From Dioscorea cayenensis subsp. rotundata (taxonomy: Eukaryota; Streptophyta; Magnoliopsida; Dioscoreales; Dioscoreaceae): a stretch of 64,000 nt of DNA. Below, one piece after another: positions 23,972 through 36,848 of this stretch (its first letter is position 1; each line of letters begins with the position of its first letter). The position numbers and the translations under genes are program-made. The notes under the pieces were generated by a model. The model saw nothing but the letters and a program-made list of their open reading frames with translations, did no database searches and had not been told where the DNA came from. The stretch spans positions 1,550,001 to 1,614,000 of the forward strand of contig NC_052475.1 in the NCBI RefSeq assembly GCF_009730915.1. Direction: 5' to 3'.

Positions 23972-26297
23972 TTACTCATAGAGTTTTAATGTGACAACTA
24001 TCTCATCTGGAACATTGTTTCTTGGAGGGTCAGCAGGAAGAGACAGTGCCAAACGTTTGGCAGCCTCTAAGTATGTAGCAAATTTGTGTGTTTTTCCCAC
24101 TGTTTTCCCTTCTTTAACATTAACTAAAGTATTCTCAATCCCAATCAGTGCATTGAGATCTCTTGTTCCATCTACTCCTCCAATTGCACCAGAGAACAGT
24201 GCACGAGATGCATTAGCAAGCTCAGCCTCCATCAAATGGTACTTGAATGCACGTTTGTCAAAACTCCAGTCTCCAGACTCCCAGTGAAAGGTATAGAGAG
24301 GGAGGAAACGGTGACCATGCATGCCAATGAACTCAACTGCTGCCATAATGAAGGCAAACTCCTCTTTTGCCATATAGTATGGAAAGCTAATCCTTGTCCA
24401 TCCAGGCTTCATTCCATTGTAACCCTGTTCATTAATTTTTACTTAAGAGTTAGTAGCATTCTTCCTTTTTTATAGACAAATTAATTAAGCTTCATTATTA
24501 TATCTTGTACCTTTTGTATGACGGATCTAATCCCAAGAGAGAGCTTCTCATCTACATTGAGAAGAGAGTGACCATAAGGACCAGCACAAGCACAGCCACC
24601 ACGAGCTTGAATACCGAAGAGGTCATTTAGTAGTTTTGCAACAAAACGCCCGTTCAGTGGCTGGATTTTGTTATCTAAGTCATCAATGGAGGAATGAGTA
24701 CGAGTTGTTGAAGGGTAGACAAGAAAGGAGAGGATGGAGAGACGTTTGGCCTTTGTGTTTCCAAGCACTTTTATGTTGGGGTTTTGTCGCAGCCTCCTCA
24801 GCGCTGTTTCTATGTAGAAGCTCTCATGAAGGTCAATGAGCTCATAGCCTATGTATTCTTTGACCCAGAATGCTAATGCAGCTCTTATCTTTTGTATTAT
24901 TTGTGGTGTCCCTGCATCTTCTCTTTCTTCTATTTTATCATAGTACAGAGTATCCTGATAAATTTGCAATCTTAAGCCATGTATTATGCACACACACATA
25001 TATATAAGCATAAAAGGAGATATAAAAAAAACACTTACTTCTTCATTGAAGCCATTGACATAGGCAACAGTGCCACCTCCACAGGTGGATGGAGGCAGTG
25101 ATCCCAGTCGATACATAGAATTACTCATCAAAAGAATGCCAGGAGTTCCTGGTCCTCCAATGAACTTGTGAGGACTAAGATATACAGCATCATACCCTCC
25201 TAACTCATCTCTAGATCTCATGTTGATTTCCACGTACGGTCCACTGCCATGCATGCATGCATATAATTATCATCATCACCGACATATATATATATATATA
25301 TAGTAAATGATCAATTATGATTAATACCTGGCAGCAAAATCAAAACAAGCAAAGGCACCATGCCGATGAAGAAGACGAGCAACGGCACGTGTGTCGGTAG
25401 CTATGCCGGTGACGTTACTGCAAGCCGAGAAAGAGCCCAGCTTTGGCCGGTCTAAATACTTGAGAGACTTAAGCTGTCTCTCCAACTCTTCCAAATCAAT
25501 CAGACCATCAGAGTTCAACCCAATCTCAACAACGTCAGCCAAGCTCTGTCTCCAAGAGAGAATATTAGAGTGGTGTTCATATGGTCCAATGAAAACCACC
25601 CATCTCTCCTCCTCTTTGACATTCTCTAACACCCTGTCACGCATGATAGGACTCACTGCAACCCCAATCACCTCTTGAAGTCTCTTGATTGCAGCAGTAG
25701 TACCAGAACCACAAAAGATTATAGAATCATCATTTCCTCCACCCATACACTTCTTGATGAACTCTGATGCCTTGTGTGCCAACTTAGTTGTCCTCTCCCC
25801 CACAAAACTATCATCAGTATGTGTGTTTCCTGAATAAATAATTTCAATATAAGCCTTTGATATATAATTATAATTTGGTGTATTAATTTATATATAGAGT
25901 GATTACCATATGATGGAAGGACTTTATCAATTATGTAATCTTCAATGAACTTCAAGGAGCGGCCGGAAGCGGTGTGATCGGCGTAGGTGAGTGTGCGTTG
26001 GCCGAAGGGAGTGTCAAACTCCATCTGGTTGCCAATTACTTGAGATTGTAACCACTCAATCCTATCTTCAGATGAGTTGTTCTGTGAGTATCTCCTCAGC
26101 TTTTGGATCACAGCAGGACTGATACTAGTATCAAGTTCATCCAAACTTGATTTATGAATCATCTTATCTTGAACTGGCTTGAGCATCATGGTCATGGAGT
26201 TTGGAGTTTGTGAGTTAATGGACGTTTGGTTTTGAGGTTCCTTGGAAGATGGTGTTTGGTTTCTGTGTTTGGCTGTAAAACGCTTCATGAAATGCAT
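23972..26297 (-). CDS. PLP-dependent aminotransferase class V (SufS/MOCOS-like) protein, copy 2
   Basis: Five minus-strand exons: 26297-25907, 25829-25328, 25243-25039, 24954-24511, 24424-23972, joining to 664 residues with an open frame. Same family as the gene at 21068: YADHTASGRS, GPYEHHSNILSWR, SACSNVTG, CFDFAAS, LSPHKFIGGPG with Schiff-base Lys324, RGGCACAGPYGH with Cys487 and Cys489, and a C-terminal domain starting GMKPGWTRISFPYYM. It differs from copy 1 by a longer N-terminus (about 42 residues, Ser/Gln/Asn-rich), an extra intron after NGFNEE, and a longer C-terminus. Residues 1-514 are identical to copy 3 at 49375; seven substitutions fall in the last exon. Likely role: cysteine-desulfurase-like or C-S lyase chemistry, substrate unknown. 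ATG chosen as the first in frame downstream of a TATA box at 26368. Confidence 0.9.
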
Positions 26298-26367
26298 TGC
26301 GACTCGATCTCAAGTTGAAAGAGTTTAATTAGAGATGATATGTGAATTTTGAGAAGTGGTATCATTG

Positions 26368-26374
26368 ATTTATA
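26368..26374 (-). promoter_or_regulatory. Putative TATA box of PLP copy 2
   Basis: On the minus strand CACTATAAATCA, about 71 bp before the ATG at 26297. The same box is kept in copy 3 at 51797-51803. Confidence 0.5.
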
Positions 26375-26587
26375 GTGCAAGCACAAGTTCAAGACATGAG
26401 AATCGGTCTGCAGGTCTATTTGTGAAGAATTGGTAAACTATATAAATGAAATTGTTGTAGTTTGGACAAGGAATATTCCATGCTGACTGGGTGCATGATT
26501 TTGGTAATATCCCCAACAATAATGATAAGCAACCATTCTTGTCGCATTTATTAAAAAAAAAATTAAGCAACCATGCAAAACAATTAG

Positions 26588-26615
26588 TAATAATAATAAC
26601 AATAATAATAATAAC

Positions 26616-26669
<54 letters not shown>
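26588..26669. repeat. (TAA)n microsatellite
   Basis: A long run of TAA/AAT trinucleotides with a few CAA interruptions. Apparent poly-Ile and poly-Leu frames through it are artefacts of the repeat. Confidence 0.9.
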
Positions 26670-26784
26670 TCTATTAACATGAATTCCACATGCTTCAGTA
26701 GACAATAGGTTATTGATTAAATATATAGGATGGTAAATTGTGAGGATAGGCGGGATTGTTGAATGAAGAATGAATATATATGGA

Positions 26785-27747
26785 TAGGTTCCATTGAAAA
26801 AAAATGTAACCTTCTTTGTTAAATTCTTTTACAATTTCTTAATAGATGGGGTCCAAAGTCCACTTTACTCCCAATTCTGGAAAATCAGATGCTCAAGCAA
26901 AATCACACTTTTCTGCTGATTAGTCTGGGAAGTCAAAATTCTCACATTATCTAACCTTTTCAAAAAAGGTTGTAATATAATTGCCACAAATATATGTATT
27001 TTTTGTCACAAAAACTTTGAAACTGTGGAATACCTATTCCTTGATTGCGAATACACAGAGAGAATTTGGTCATTCTTTAGACAAGTTTTTTATGCTTACT
27101 TTTCACCTCTTTCTATTTCCAGTGTTTGGACCTCCTGGATACCTTCTTTAAACTCTAATCTTTGGAACATATGGGATCTCATTTCCAGAGCAATAATCTA
27201 GAATATTTGGTTGGAATGATGTATTCGAATTTTTCAGCTTAATTGCTTATCCTTTCATTTTATTATTTTGAAGACTGCTAATATGCTTCTCTCTTGGTTA
27301 TCTGCAGCTCCAGTTTCACCTTAGCAAACCAACTTTGAAGCTTCTCAAAGGATAAAATGCTCCCTCAACTTCTTGAGCGCCAGGTCTGCAGATCACGTGG
27401 GCAATCCAGAGATCAACCTCCCTCGAGAGCAATCATCTCCCTTTTGTCTCCAAGCTCGAGCTAGCCTGTGTTTCTAAAAGGATGTTTTCGCTGACCCAGC
27501 TTTCTTTCTTCTGTTCTTTTTCTGCTCTTGCTCCTTTTGAGTTCAGTAAACCTCACCCCCTAGTGAGGTCTTCGTCTGTCTCCGTTGTTTTGTTATGTTT
27601 TTCTTCTTTTCTGTGTTTATCTTGACCCTCTTTCTCTTCGGTGTTAGTTTGCCTTCTTTTTAGTTTCCCTTTTCATTGTTTTGTACCTTTTTTTTTTATT
27701 AAAGATTTGGTTTATCCAGATTTATTAAAAAAAATAATAAAATAAAT
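26785..27747 (+). mobile_element. 5'-truncated LINE (copy-A specific)
   Basis: A plus-strand LINE 3' piece. Broken zf-RVT-type sequence (FFVKFFYNFLIDG, ITLFC, NLFKKGCN, CHKNFETVEYLFLDC) is followed by a 3' UTR and the usual GGTTTATCCAG plus A-rich end near 27715-27747. It contains in-frame stops. It has no counterpart in copy B at about 53600, so it probably inserted after the duplication. Confidence 0.8.
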
Positions 27748-28195
27748 TTATCCATTAATAATTTAAACTATTGAGTTGATTCAGTTTGCCTAACTTAATG
27801 ACACTCTCAACCACGTACACAAAAGATGGCATTGATGCCAACTTAATTACACAAATTAATGCCGCAGAAAAGTTGGTCAATTGACGATTCTAAAGTTTCA
27901 TTAACAAATATATTCTCAGGGTTGGTCAATTGACTATTCTAAAGTTTCATTTACAAATATATATATATATATATATAGTTTATCCATTTGAAGTTAATTT
28001 TAAGTTGGCCCAGTTTACCTAACCTAATATCACTCTTAAATAGACGGCATCATTGCCACTTGTTTACACAAATCAATGCCTGAGAATAATTGTTCAATAG
28101 AAAATTTCTATTTCAAATTTTAGGAATGTTGGGGATGACTCATATTAAACTAGTTTTGGCTTTGTTATTGTTGTTTATCCTAATAATATTACTCT
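27748..28195. other. Duplicated intergenic block (matches 54880-55322)
   Basis: Non-coding. It contains repeated short phrases (TTGGTCAATTGA..., GATTCTAAAGTTTCAT) and is recognisably the same as 54880-55322 with many substitutions. No gene is visible. Confidence 0.6.
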
Positions 28196-28830
28196 CTGCA
28201 TATTGTACATTTACATCCCCATTCACTCCCCAATCCATTTCTGAAATCTGAACCGCTTGGGATCCATCCATAATTTCTAACTAAAGAACTATGTGAGATA
28301 TATTTTTCAGAGCAATCTGCTGAAATATCTGGCTCAAAAAGAACAATCACATCTTAATTTGTACTTTTTGTCAGTGTTTTTTATCATTGTCAAAATGACT
28401 AATAAGTTTCTTGCTTAGATTGCTCAGCTAGAGGCCCACAGCACCAACATGTTCCCTCTGAAGCAGATCAAAAGCTCAAACGCTCCCTAATTTTCTTGAA
28501 CGATGGATCTGCTGAGCGTAGCTTCAACCCAAGTTAGCCACATTAGGAGTAATCACTGTTCCAGTCGGATGCCATTGGCAACTGAAGAAGTCCTTGATCT
28601 CCTTTTGACGAACTTCGTCTCTTCCGTGTCTTCTTGCCTGTTTTTTCTTTGGCAGTTTTCTATTTATTAAGCAGGGATCACCTCTAGTGATGTCCACATA
28701 ATTTGTCTGTACTTATTTTTTTTTATTGTACTTGTTTTTTTTTTTAACTTTATAAATTGTGTTTTATTCACTTTAATAAAATAATAATAATAATAATAAT
28801 TATAATAATAATTATTATTATTAATTTTTT
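28196..28830 (+). mobile_element. 5'-truncated LINE (copy-A specific)
   Basis: The last few codons of a LINE ORF2 (RAIC, stop, NIWLKKNN near 28308-28345) are followed by its 3' UTR and a (TAA)n tail at about 28780-28825. Copy B runs without this block (55322 joins 55645 after its own different insert), which places both ends within a few bases. Confidence 0.75.
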
Positions 28831-29036
28831 TTAATATCACTTTTGAGTAGAGTTTTAGCTTCATTTATAAATCTTATATAATGGATATATATATATATAT
28901 ACTATGAAAAAAAAACACATTTAGGTGGGTAAGATATTCGAAACGCTATCTAATTATAAGATATATACTTAAATTCAAAATATAGTGATTTTGACATAGT
29001 TTATTTTTTTTTATACTCACCCTTCATTAACTCAAT

Positions 29037-29180
29037 GTTGACCGTAAGAACGCATGTGCATAAGAAAATATTGATAGTTTAGATATACGCGCATTAATTA
29101 CATGGGGTGTTGACCGTAAGAATGCATGTGCATAAGAAAATATTGATACTTTAGATATACGCGCATTAATTACATGGGGT
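29037..29180. repeat. 72-bp tandem duplication
   Basis: Units at 29037-29108 and 29109-29180 (GTTGACCGTAAGAA... to ...CATGGGGT) differ at two or three bases. The matching place in copy B (about 56616-56690) has a single unit, so the duplication is private to copy A. Confidence 0.85.
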
Positions 29181-29416
29181 ATGCATGTAGTTTCCCCTTA
29201 TCAAGGGGAATGCATTTGCAATGACAGTCAAAAAAATGCACCCTTGAAAAATGAAATTGAGTCATGAAAATTTATTAGGAATGACAAGCCCTTCAAAAAA
29301 TATATATATATTTTATTTGGATATAATTTAAAAGTGTCGTTGTTGTCAAATTGGTAGATATTTCAAGTTTTCATTTGATAATAAAGAGAGTTATCACCTT
29401 TTTAATATGGATATGA

Positions 29417-30145
29417 TTTTTTTTTATCTAAACTTTAAAAGTAAAAAAGCTTAGATAATTTTTTAAATGAGGAATAGAGTTTTTTTTTATTATTTTTATT
29501 ATTTTTATTTTTTTATTAAAGTAAATAAATGATGAGTATATATTAACAACAGAAGTAAATATTGGACTAAACTAATAGTTAAAATATTTATTTCTAAGTG
29601 AGAGGCCAAAGGTTTAATTCTCAGTTAATGCATTGTAAACAGAGTTTTTTTGTACATGAATGGTATAGGGTCTTTATGTACAAAGTGAGAGTATGTGATA
29701 TATTTAACACAGATTTAATAACGTTTCTAACTGTGATTTTGTGCAATTGAGAATAAAATAAACTAAAAAAAAACCATCTCAAAACAATGAAATGTGCTTT
29801 AGAGGGATCCAACCCAAAACATAAATAAAAGAAAATAAAATAAAATAAATCTCAGGTTTAATTATCTGTAAGTGGGGACACTCATAATTTGAGCATTGTG
29901 TTCTATCTTCTGAGTCCATGATTTCAATGAAAGATCATTCAGTAAAAACTTTAACTGCATGTAGAGTATGAAAACATTTTTTCCACTTGGAATGAAAGAT
30001 AACTCTACCAATAGTGGATCGGCCAAGTGATAGATATTAAGATTATTTAAGTAGTAATTTTAAATTTAGATTTTAGTGTATGTAAAAAATATATACACAC
30101 TCATTTAGAACTCCTAAAGCCTCACCCAGCTCTGTGAGGCAACAA
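29417..30145. repeat. Direct repeat unit 1 (0.73 kb)
   Basis: Nearly identical to 31375-32104 (a handful of differences by eye). This unit is the ancestral one, since both its flanks continue to match copy B (56925-58385). Confidence 0.9.
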
Positions 30146-30259
30146 TTAAAAAAAAATACACTAACTATTAAATAATTTGTTACATTGTATTTAATATCTG
30201 AATCATATATATATATTGATGAGATGAACAAATCACGTTGTGAGAGTAAATTGATCTTC

Positions 30260-31374
30260 CCAAACAATTACTATTTACCCCCTACACTGTTTAAAACTTC
30301 CCAAACAACCCCTGTAAGTTTTGAATACCCCAGACAACCATTCCTTTATCATTTACTTCCTTTTTACCTCTTGTAGGTCATTTGGACTGGGTCCATGTTG
30401 TGAAATTCCATCATTGCCCTTCAAAATGGTGGGAAAAAAACCGTCCAATCACATCAAGTCTAACATTTATACATTTTTTTTTAAAACAAACTTTGGAAGA
30501 CTTTTCACCATGTCATGTCCATGTTTCCGTTTAAAATTATACAGTTTTTTGTTTAAACATAAATGTTTCCGTTTAAATTTATCAAGTTTCTGTTTAAAAT
30601 GTTATGTCTCTGTTTAAATTTATCCAGTTTCTGTTTAAACAGAAATGAATTTAGTAGATATTCGGATTCTACGAGCGTATCCGTTCCACCTCAAGGCCAC
30701 CTGAAGGTTTAGTAGGCCTTCCTTACTCGTTAGATCAATTTAAAGTTTTATTATTGAATGTCGGACAATGTTTTGTAGCCGCTAACCATTTAAAAAACTC
30801 AGTTCACTACCACGAGTGCGGACATAATGGTAGATCTTGCAAAGAATACTTTACAAATTAAATCACAAATAAACCCACAGAATATCAAAACAAAAGGTAA
30901 ACAATACAATATCTTCAACGGCGTCCACCTCGCCTCAATACCTTGGAGCGCAAACTAATGAAATGCCGAAGAGTTGAGCTAGAGTTTTCCTTCGAGGCAA
31001 TGGTCCAATCCTATAGAAGATGTCCAGGCAACGACAACTTTTGAAAAGGAAAAGCTGAAGAGATGAAGAGAGAAAAAGGAAAACAGTGTCAATAATGGTG
31101 TTCTTTGGGGATTAACCAAGAAAAAAAACTACTTCCTCTTAAAGAGGAAAAATTATTACACCAAAGGGCTTTATGGTCAAACCAGGCCTCACTTGCCACA
31201 ACTTCCCATGCAAGGGATAATTTCGTCCAAAAAATTCAAAACTAACTCCATTGAATGCTTTAGGGGTTTCAAATTCATTGCATTCAAAAAGAGGGGTTTT
31301 TTTATGAATAATCAAATTTAGAGGGACAATTTGTACATATTGCAAATTTAGAGGGTGTTTTTGACAATTTCCAC
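30260..31374. mobile_element. Unclassified insertion in copy A
   Basis: Copy A leaves homology with copy B near 30260 and enters about 1.1 kb of unrelated DNA. The edges (TATTTACCCCCTACACTG at 30270, and on the minus strand AATTGTCAAAAACACCCTC from 31370) have the look of plant DNA-transposon ends, but they do not form a clear inverted repeat. The inside is non-coding, with a CTGTTTAAA-type short repeat at 30525-30640. Class unknown. Confidence 0.35.
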
Positions 31375-32104
31375 TTTTTTTTTATCTAAACTATAAAAGT
31401 AAAAAAGCTTAGATAATTTTTTAAATGAGGAATAGAGTTTTTTTTTATTATTTTTATTATTTTTATTTTTTTTATTAAAGTAAATAAATGATGAGTATAT
31501 ATTAACAACAGAAGTAAATATTGGACTAAACTAATAGTTAAAATATTTATTCCTAAGTGAGAGGCCAAAGGTTTAATTCTCAGTTAATGCATTGTAAACA
31601 AAGTTTTTTTGTACATGAATAGTATAGGGTCTTTATGTACAAAGTGAGAGTATGTGATATATTTAACACAGATTTAATAACGTTTCTAACCGTGATTTTG
31701 TGCAATTGAGAATAAAATAAACTAAAAAAAAACCATCTCAAAACAATGAAATGTGCTTTAGAGGGATCCAACCCAAAACATAAATAAAAGAAAATAAAAT
31801 AAAATAAATCTCAGGTTTAATTATCTGTAAGTGGGGACACATATAATTTGAGCATTGTGTTCTATCTTCTGAGTCCATGATTTCAATGAAAGATCATTCA
31901 GTAAAAACTTTAACTGCATGTAGAGTATGAAAACATTTTTTCCACTTGGAATGAAAGATAACTCTACCAATAGTGGATCGGCCAAGTGATAGATATTAAG
32001 ATTATTTAAGTAGTAATTTTAAATTTAGATTTTAGTGTATGTAAAAAATATATACACACTCATTTAGAACTCCTAAAGCCTCACCCAGCTCTGTGAGGCA
32101 ACAA
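31375..32104. repeat. Direct repeat unit 2 (0.73 kb)
   Basis: A second copy of 29417-30145. Its left junction is with the unclassified insert and its right junction is exactly with the 5' end of the LINE at 32101. Neither flank matches copy B, so this is the newer unit. Confidence 0.9.
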
Positions 32105-35100
32105 AAAATGCTTTGTATTTGGGCAAGAGAAAACTTTGGGGCCTCTAATCTTCACAAAAAATGCTTGCTCGCTGACTTAAATTCACTGGACACCTTACGA
32201 GAAAGGAGAAATCTTTCAGAGGATGAATCTACCCGTTTTACCAACATCTAATCTGAACTTTACACTCTTCTAAAACAAGAAGAGATCTACTGGAAACAAC
32301 GTTCTAGAATTACCTGGCTTAAAGAGGGCGATGCAAATACAAAATACTTTCATCTCCTGGCTAATGGCAGGAGGAATAAGAATTTTATTCCTAGAATTCG
32401 AAGTAATGGGAATTGGATTGACGGCAACCAAGAAATTGAGAAAATCTTCACTGACCACTTCCAATCCTTGATTGGTACTCCGATTTCACATCGTTTCTTA
32501 TTTAATTGGCACCACCTCTTTAATTTCAAAGATAGAGTTGATCTCTCCTCGCTTGAACTTCCTTTTTCTTCTGAAGAAATTAAAAATGCTGTGTTTGACC
32601 TTAATGCAGATAAGGCTCCTGGCCCAGATGGATTCCCTATATTCTTTTTTCAAAAACATTGGAGCCTTATTCAGAGAGATATATTTAAAATCTGTAGTGA
32701 CTTTTTTGATGGTACTATTAACTATGAACGACTCAATTGGGTTCACATTGCTCTTATTGCCAAAACAAACTCTCCTTCTGAGGTCTCTGAATTCAGACCT
32801 ATTAGTCTGATCAATTCCACCTGTAAAATCATTTCCAAAATTCTCGCTTCAAGATTGAGTCAAAAGATTGGTTCATTAGTGGATAATTCTCAATCCGGTT
32901 TCATTAAGGGTAGATGTATTGCAGATAATATTGTTGCTGCCCAAGAAATGATTTTCAATCTTCAAAAAAGGAAAATCCTTGGCTACGCTCTTAAAGTTGA
33001 TTTTGCTAAAGCCTTTGACTCCTTGGACTGGAATTTTCTTCTTGAAATACTACAAGCTAGAGGTTTTGGCAATCGTTGGATTTCATAGATACACACCATC
33101 CTCAATACTGCCAAAACTCAAATTCTTATTAATGGTACTACTCAGGGTTACATTCGCTGTAAAAGAGGTCTAAGACAAGGGGATCCTCTCTCTCCCTTCC
33201 TATTTGCATTAGCGGCTGATACTCTCAGTGCCATGTTCTTTCACGCGATAAATTCCAAAGTCCTGATTGGGGTACAACTTAACCAATCTAATAGCATTTG
33301 TCATTTACAATACGCTGATGATCTTATCATATTCTCGGCTGGAGGTCTTGAAGATTTTAAAATCGTTAAATTAATTCTTTACATGTTCGAAGGCTGCTCT
33401 GGTCTTTCAATCAACTTCTCAAAAAGCTGCTTATATTCCACCAATTTCGGTTTCCAACCGAACTCCTTCTTTGCAAGATTACTTAATTGTAACAGAGATT
33501 GTCTTCCCATCACTTACCTGGGTGCACCACTTTCTGGTAGACGACCCAGAAGATCTGACTGGTCTAAGTTGATCGAATCTGTTCGTAAAAGACTGACAGC
33601 TTGCAAAGCAATCTACCTTTCTTTGGGGGGGTTGCTTAGCTCTTATCAACTCCGTGTTATCTTCAATTCCAGTTTATTGGATGTCAGTTTTTAAACTCCC
33701 TAATTGGGTCATCCAAGCGATTGACAAAATCAGGAGAGACTTTCTTTGGAAAGGTCCTAACCTGGGAGCTAAGGGGATAAAATTAGTCGCGTGGAATAGA
33801 ATTTGTCGTCCCCAAAGTATGGGTGGCTGGGGTATCCTCGATCTCTAGGAATTCAATAATGCCCTACTTGGAAAATGGTGGTGGAAATTCTTAACTTCAA
33901 CGGATTCCTGTTGGTCCAAGATCATCAAAGCTAATTATATATATTGTGATTCCCCAAGCTTCCTCTTTTCACAACCTCCAAGAAATAAATCATAATTTTG
34001 GGCAAGAATTAATTCCACACTTCATTCATTTCGTTCCTGCTTAATTAAATCAATTGGTAATGGTGAAAAAACCTTATTTTGGCATGATAGATGGCTGGAG
34101 GGCCAATCCCCCAAAAACCGCTGGGAATCTCTCTTTCTGGACTACCCTTACCCTTGGATTACCTTAAAGCAATTTATTCATATTCTCAATTCTCAGGGTA
34201 ATCCTTTCAGATCCACCACTGCATTTGATTTTGCCAGCTTACTGAATTCCTTACCGGATTGTTCTAATGATCATGATGATTCCTATTCCTGGTCATTAGA
34301 AAAAAATGAAACTTTCACTGTCAAATCCTTTTACAACTTCTTAATTGATGGAGGACTTCGCAATCAACTTTATTCCAATTTCTGGAAAACTAAGTCTCCT
34401 AGCAAAATCACCTTATTCTGTTGGCTAGCCTGGGATAACAAAATTCTAACTCTCGCGAACTTATTCAAAAAAGGCTGCAACCTTCTTGCCACTGACACAT
34501 GTATTCTTTGCTATAATAACACCGAGTCAGTGGACCACCTTTTCTTAAACTGCATTTTCTCTGATAGAATTTGGTTCTTCTTCAAATGTTTATTTGATGC
34601 TGACACTCTACCTTCTTCTGTATCAAATATCTGGACCAATTGGATACTCTCCATTAATCCTACTCTCAGAAATTTATGGGACCTATGTTCCAGAGCCATC
34701 TTCTGGAATATCTGGCTGGAACGCAATAATCGCATATTCAACCAAACAAGTTCGCCTACTTCTGCTACAATTTATAAAACTGCTAATATGATTCTCTCTT
34801 GGATTTCTGCAGACACTGATTCCCACCAATAGGACGCCTCGGAGGGAACTCAGAAGATCAAGCGTTCCCTAAACTTCCTCAGTTCCAGATCCACTGACCG
34901 AACCGGGGATCTGGCGCCCGATCCGATTCAGGAGTAGTTCGTCTTTTTCTTCTCTAAACTGGCATGTGTCTCCTGGTGGCCGACTTCGCCAGTTTCAGAT
35001 TGTTCTCCGCTTCCCTCTCTCGTTTTTGCTTTCTTTATACTCTGTTCTCCTCACCCCTGGTGAGGATAGCAGTCCACTGCTTTGTTTCTTTCTTTGTCGT

Positions 35101-35173
35101 CTTTCTCTTTGAACTTTGTTTCTATCTGCTTTCTTTTTAATAAACTTATGGTTTATCCACTTTATTCAAAAAT
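32101..35173 (+). mobile_element. 5'-truncated LINE with reverse transcriptase (copy-A specific)
   Basis: A plus-strand LINE of the same family as the 7227-13985 element. It begins inside ORF2, between endonuclease and reverse transcriptase, and ends with a 3' UTR, ATGGTTTATCCAC and a short A-rich end. After it, homology with copy B resumes (35174 matches about 58972). It is better preserved than the minus-strand LINE. Confidence 0.88.
32110..34832 (+). pseudogene. LINE ORF2 remnant: reverse transcriptase and zf-RVT
   Basis: Conserved motifs in order: ITWLKEGDANTKYFH (about 32310), DKAPGPDGFP (32612), FRPISLIN, SGFIKGRC (32895), VDFAKAFDSLDW (32997, first catalytic Asp), RGLRQGDPLSP (33165), QYADDLIIFS (33308, catalytic Asp pair), YLGAPLSGRR (33522), WKGP, then zf-RVT (ITLFCWLAWDNKIL at 34405, C-x2-C near 34500). 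Damage: stop at about 32249, stop after NRWIS at about 33086, frameshift at the G-run near 33626, stop at about 33847, and more before the zf-RVT. The reverse transcriptase core is otherwise intact. Not functional as it stands. Confidence 0.88.
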
Positions 35174-35815
35174 GGTGTCTATATCCTTAAACACTCTCTG
35201 TTTATGTTTAGTTTCGATGGCTTTTTTTTTAAATATTTATTTAAACAATCACCAAACATCCATCTCACATTCTCATGCAACCAAAGATAATGAATGCGGT
35301 TAAAAAAACATGTAGCCAAAAATATTAAATAATTAAAAACATTTAGAAATTTGAAAATCAACCAAAAAAATCACTAAATCATAGTTGAACAAAGTTATGA
35401 ACAAAGATATGCACATATTAAAAATAATAATATAATTTAAGTAACTTATTTTTAAAAAATAGATAACAATTAATTTAAAATTTTTAATAGAATTTATAAT
35501 TTATCCACTTTGGGAAAGTACACTAAACTAATACTATCCAAGTCAAGCACACCAGTCCCTTCTTAACACAAATTAATGGCTGAGAATGACTAGTCATATT
35601 CATAATTCAAACCTGAATGTTTCAGTCGTCCAAATTTGAAAAACATTCACTTGAAAGTAGAAATTTCTATGCTGACTTAATTGTTTTTTCTGTTTTCTTT
35701 GGAAAAAGTGGATGGACGTGACTTAAATTAATTGTGTAGAATTATAGCTCAGAAAAATTCCCTTCTCTCACCCCTTAAGAAATGTTCCAAAATTCATTAC
35801 TGACTACATTATTCA
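35174..35815. other. Duplicated intergenic block (matches 58972-59660)
   Basis: Non-coding, AT-rich. Clearly the same sequence as 58972-59660 (ATATCCTTAAACACTCT, ATGCAACCAAAGATAATGAATG), with substitutions and short indels. Confidence 0.6.
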
Positions 35816-36799
35816 CCCGCGCTAACATTGTGGGTTAACTATATCTAAAAAAAATTAAAAAATAGTATTAAATTTTTTAAAAAATAGTATAAATTTTTTT
35901 AAAAAATTATTAATGTTATTTTTTTAAATAATTTTTAATATGAGAAGTATATTTGTAAAATGTGAAAAGTGGAGAAATATATTTTTGGAATATATTATAT
36001 TATTTATTAAATAATGAAAATGATTTCATTTCACTACTTTGAAAGGAAAAACAATTTTAAGTATTAAGCTTTTTACTTGGTTTTTTTTCTTCTTTGTTGT
36101 AAAAATTGAAATAAGATACCTGTCCAATATATATATACAGACATTTTATCATTCAAGAGAATTTGTTATAACTTATCATCACATAAATATTAATTTAAGA
36201 GCAATGTTGTCGTTGAGATGATATTAAAAATACCTTTAAGATGGGTTTCTCATCGGTCCTTTGACTAAGAAAAGATAAATAAAAAAATGCTTTAAGATGG
36301 GCCATCATATGTAAATTTTTTTTTATATACATCATGTTTAATTTTTCTTGTTTCATTAAAAGATGATATAAAATTAATTTTTTAAAAGATATTATAACTT
36401 GGCTGTAGGCAATAACACAAATCTTAAACTCAAACTTTATAAGTCTGCCCATAATTAATTCTAAATTTACATTGTTTGTTTGCTTTAATTGTTATTACTA
36501 TTATTTTTACACTTTTCAATATATCAAAAACATTAATATTATATATATATGCACAATGAAATTCTTTGCATCTACCCATATTGAAGTTGCTAATGAAATG
36601 GACAAATAGATTAATAAGATGGACATCAAGAACAAATTGTAAGTATAAAATTTACCTTATTTTTTGAATGAAAGAGAGCCTCAATTCGTCAAGCTTAAGA
36701 TTAAGTATGTGTAGATGTATATATGTTATAATAAAATGACAACTTTATATAAGGAATGAAAGGGATTTTTCATGTTTTACAGTACCTACTGTCAAAATT

Positions 36800-36848
<49 letters not shown>

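Noticed and set aside
24236..25678. Open frames opposite PLP copy 2 (and the equivalent at 49394-51094)
   Set aside because: They are shadows of the conserved exons on the other strand, with no independent motifs.
30260..31374. Mutator-type element
   Set aside because: Both edges have a MULE-like look, but they do not pair as inverted repeats and no 9-bp duplication is seen.
29417..32104. LTR pair of a retrotransposon
   Set aside because: The first unit is ancestral sequence shared with copy B, the units lack TG...CA ends, and there is no primer site or target duplication.
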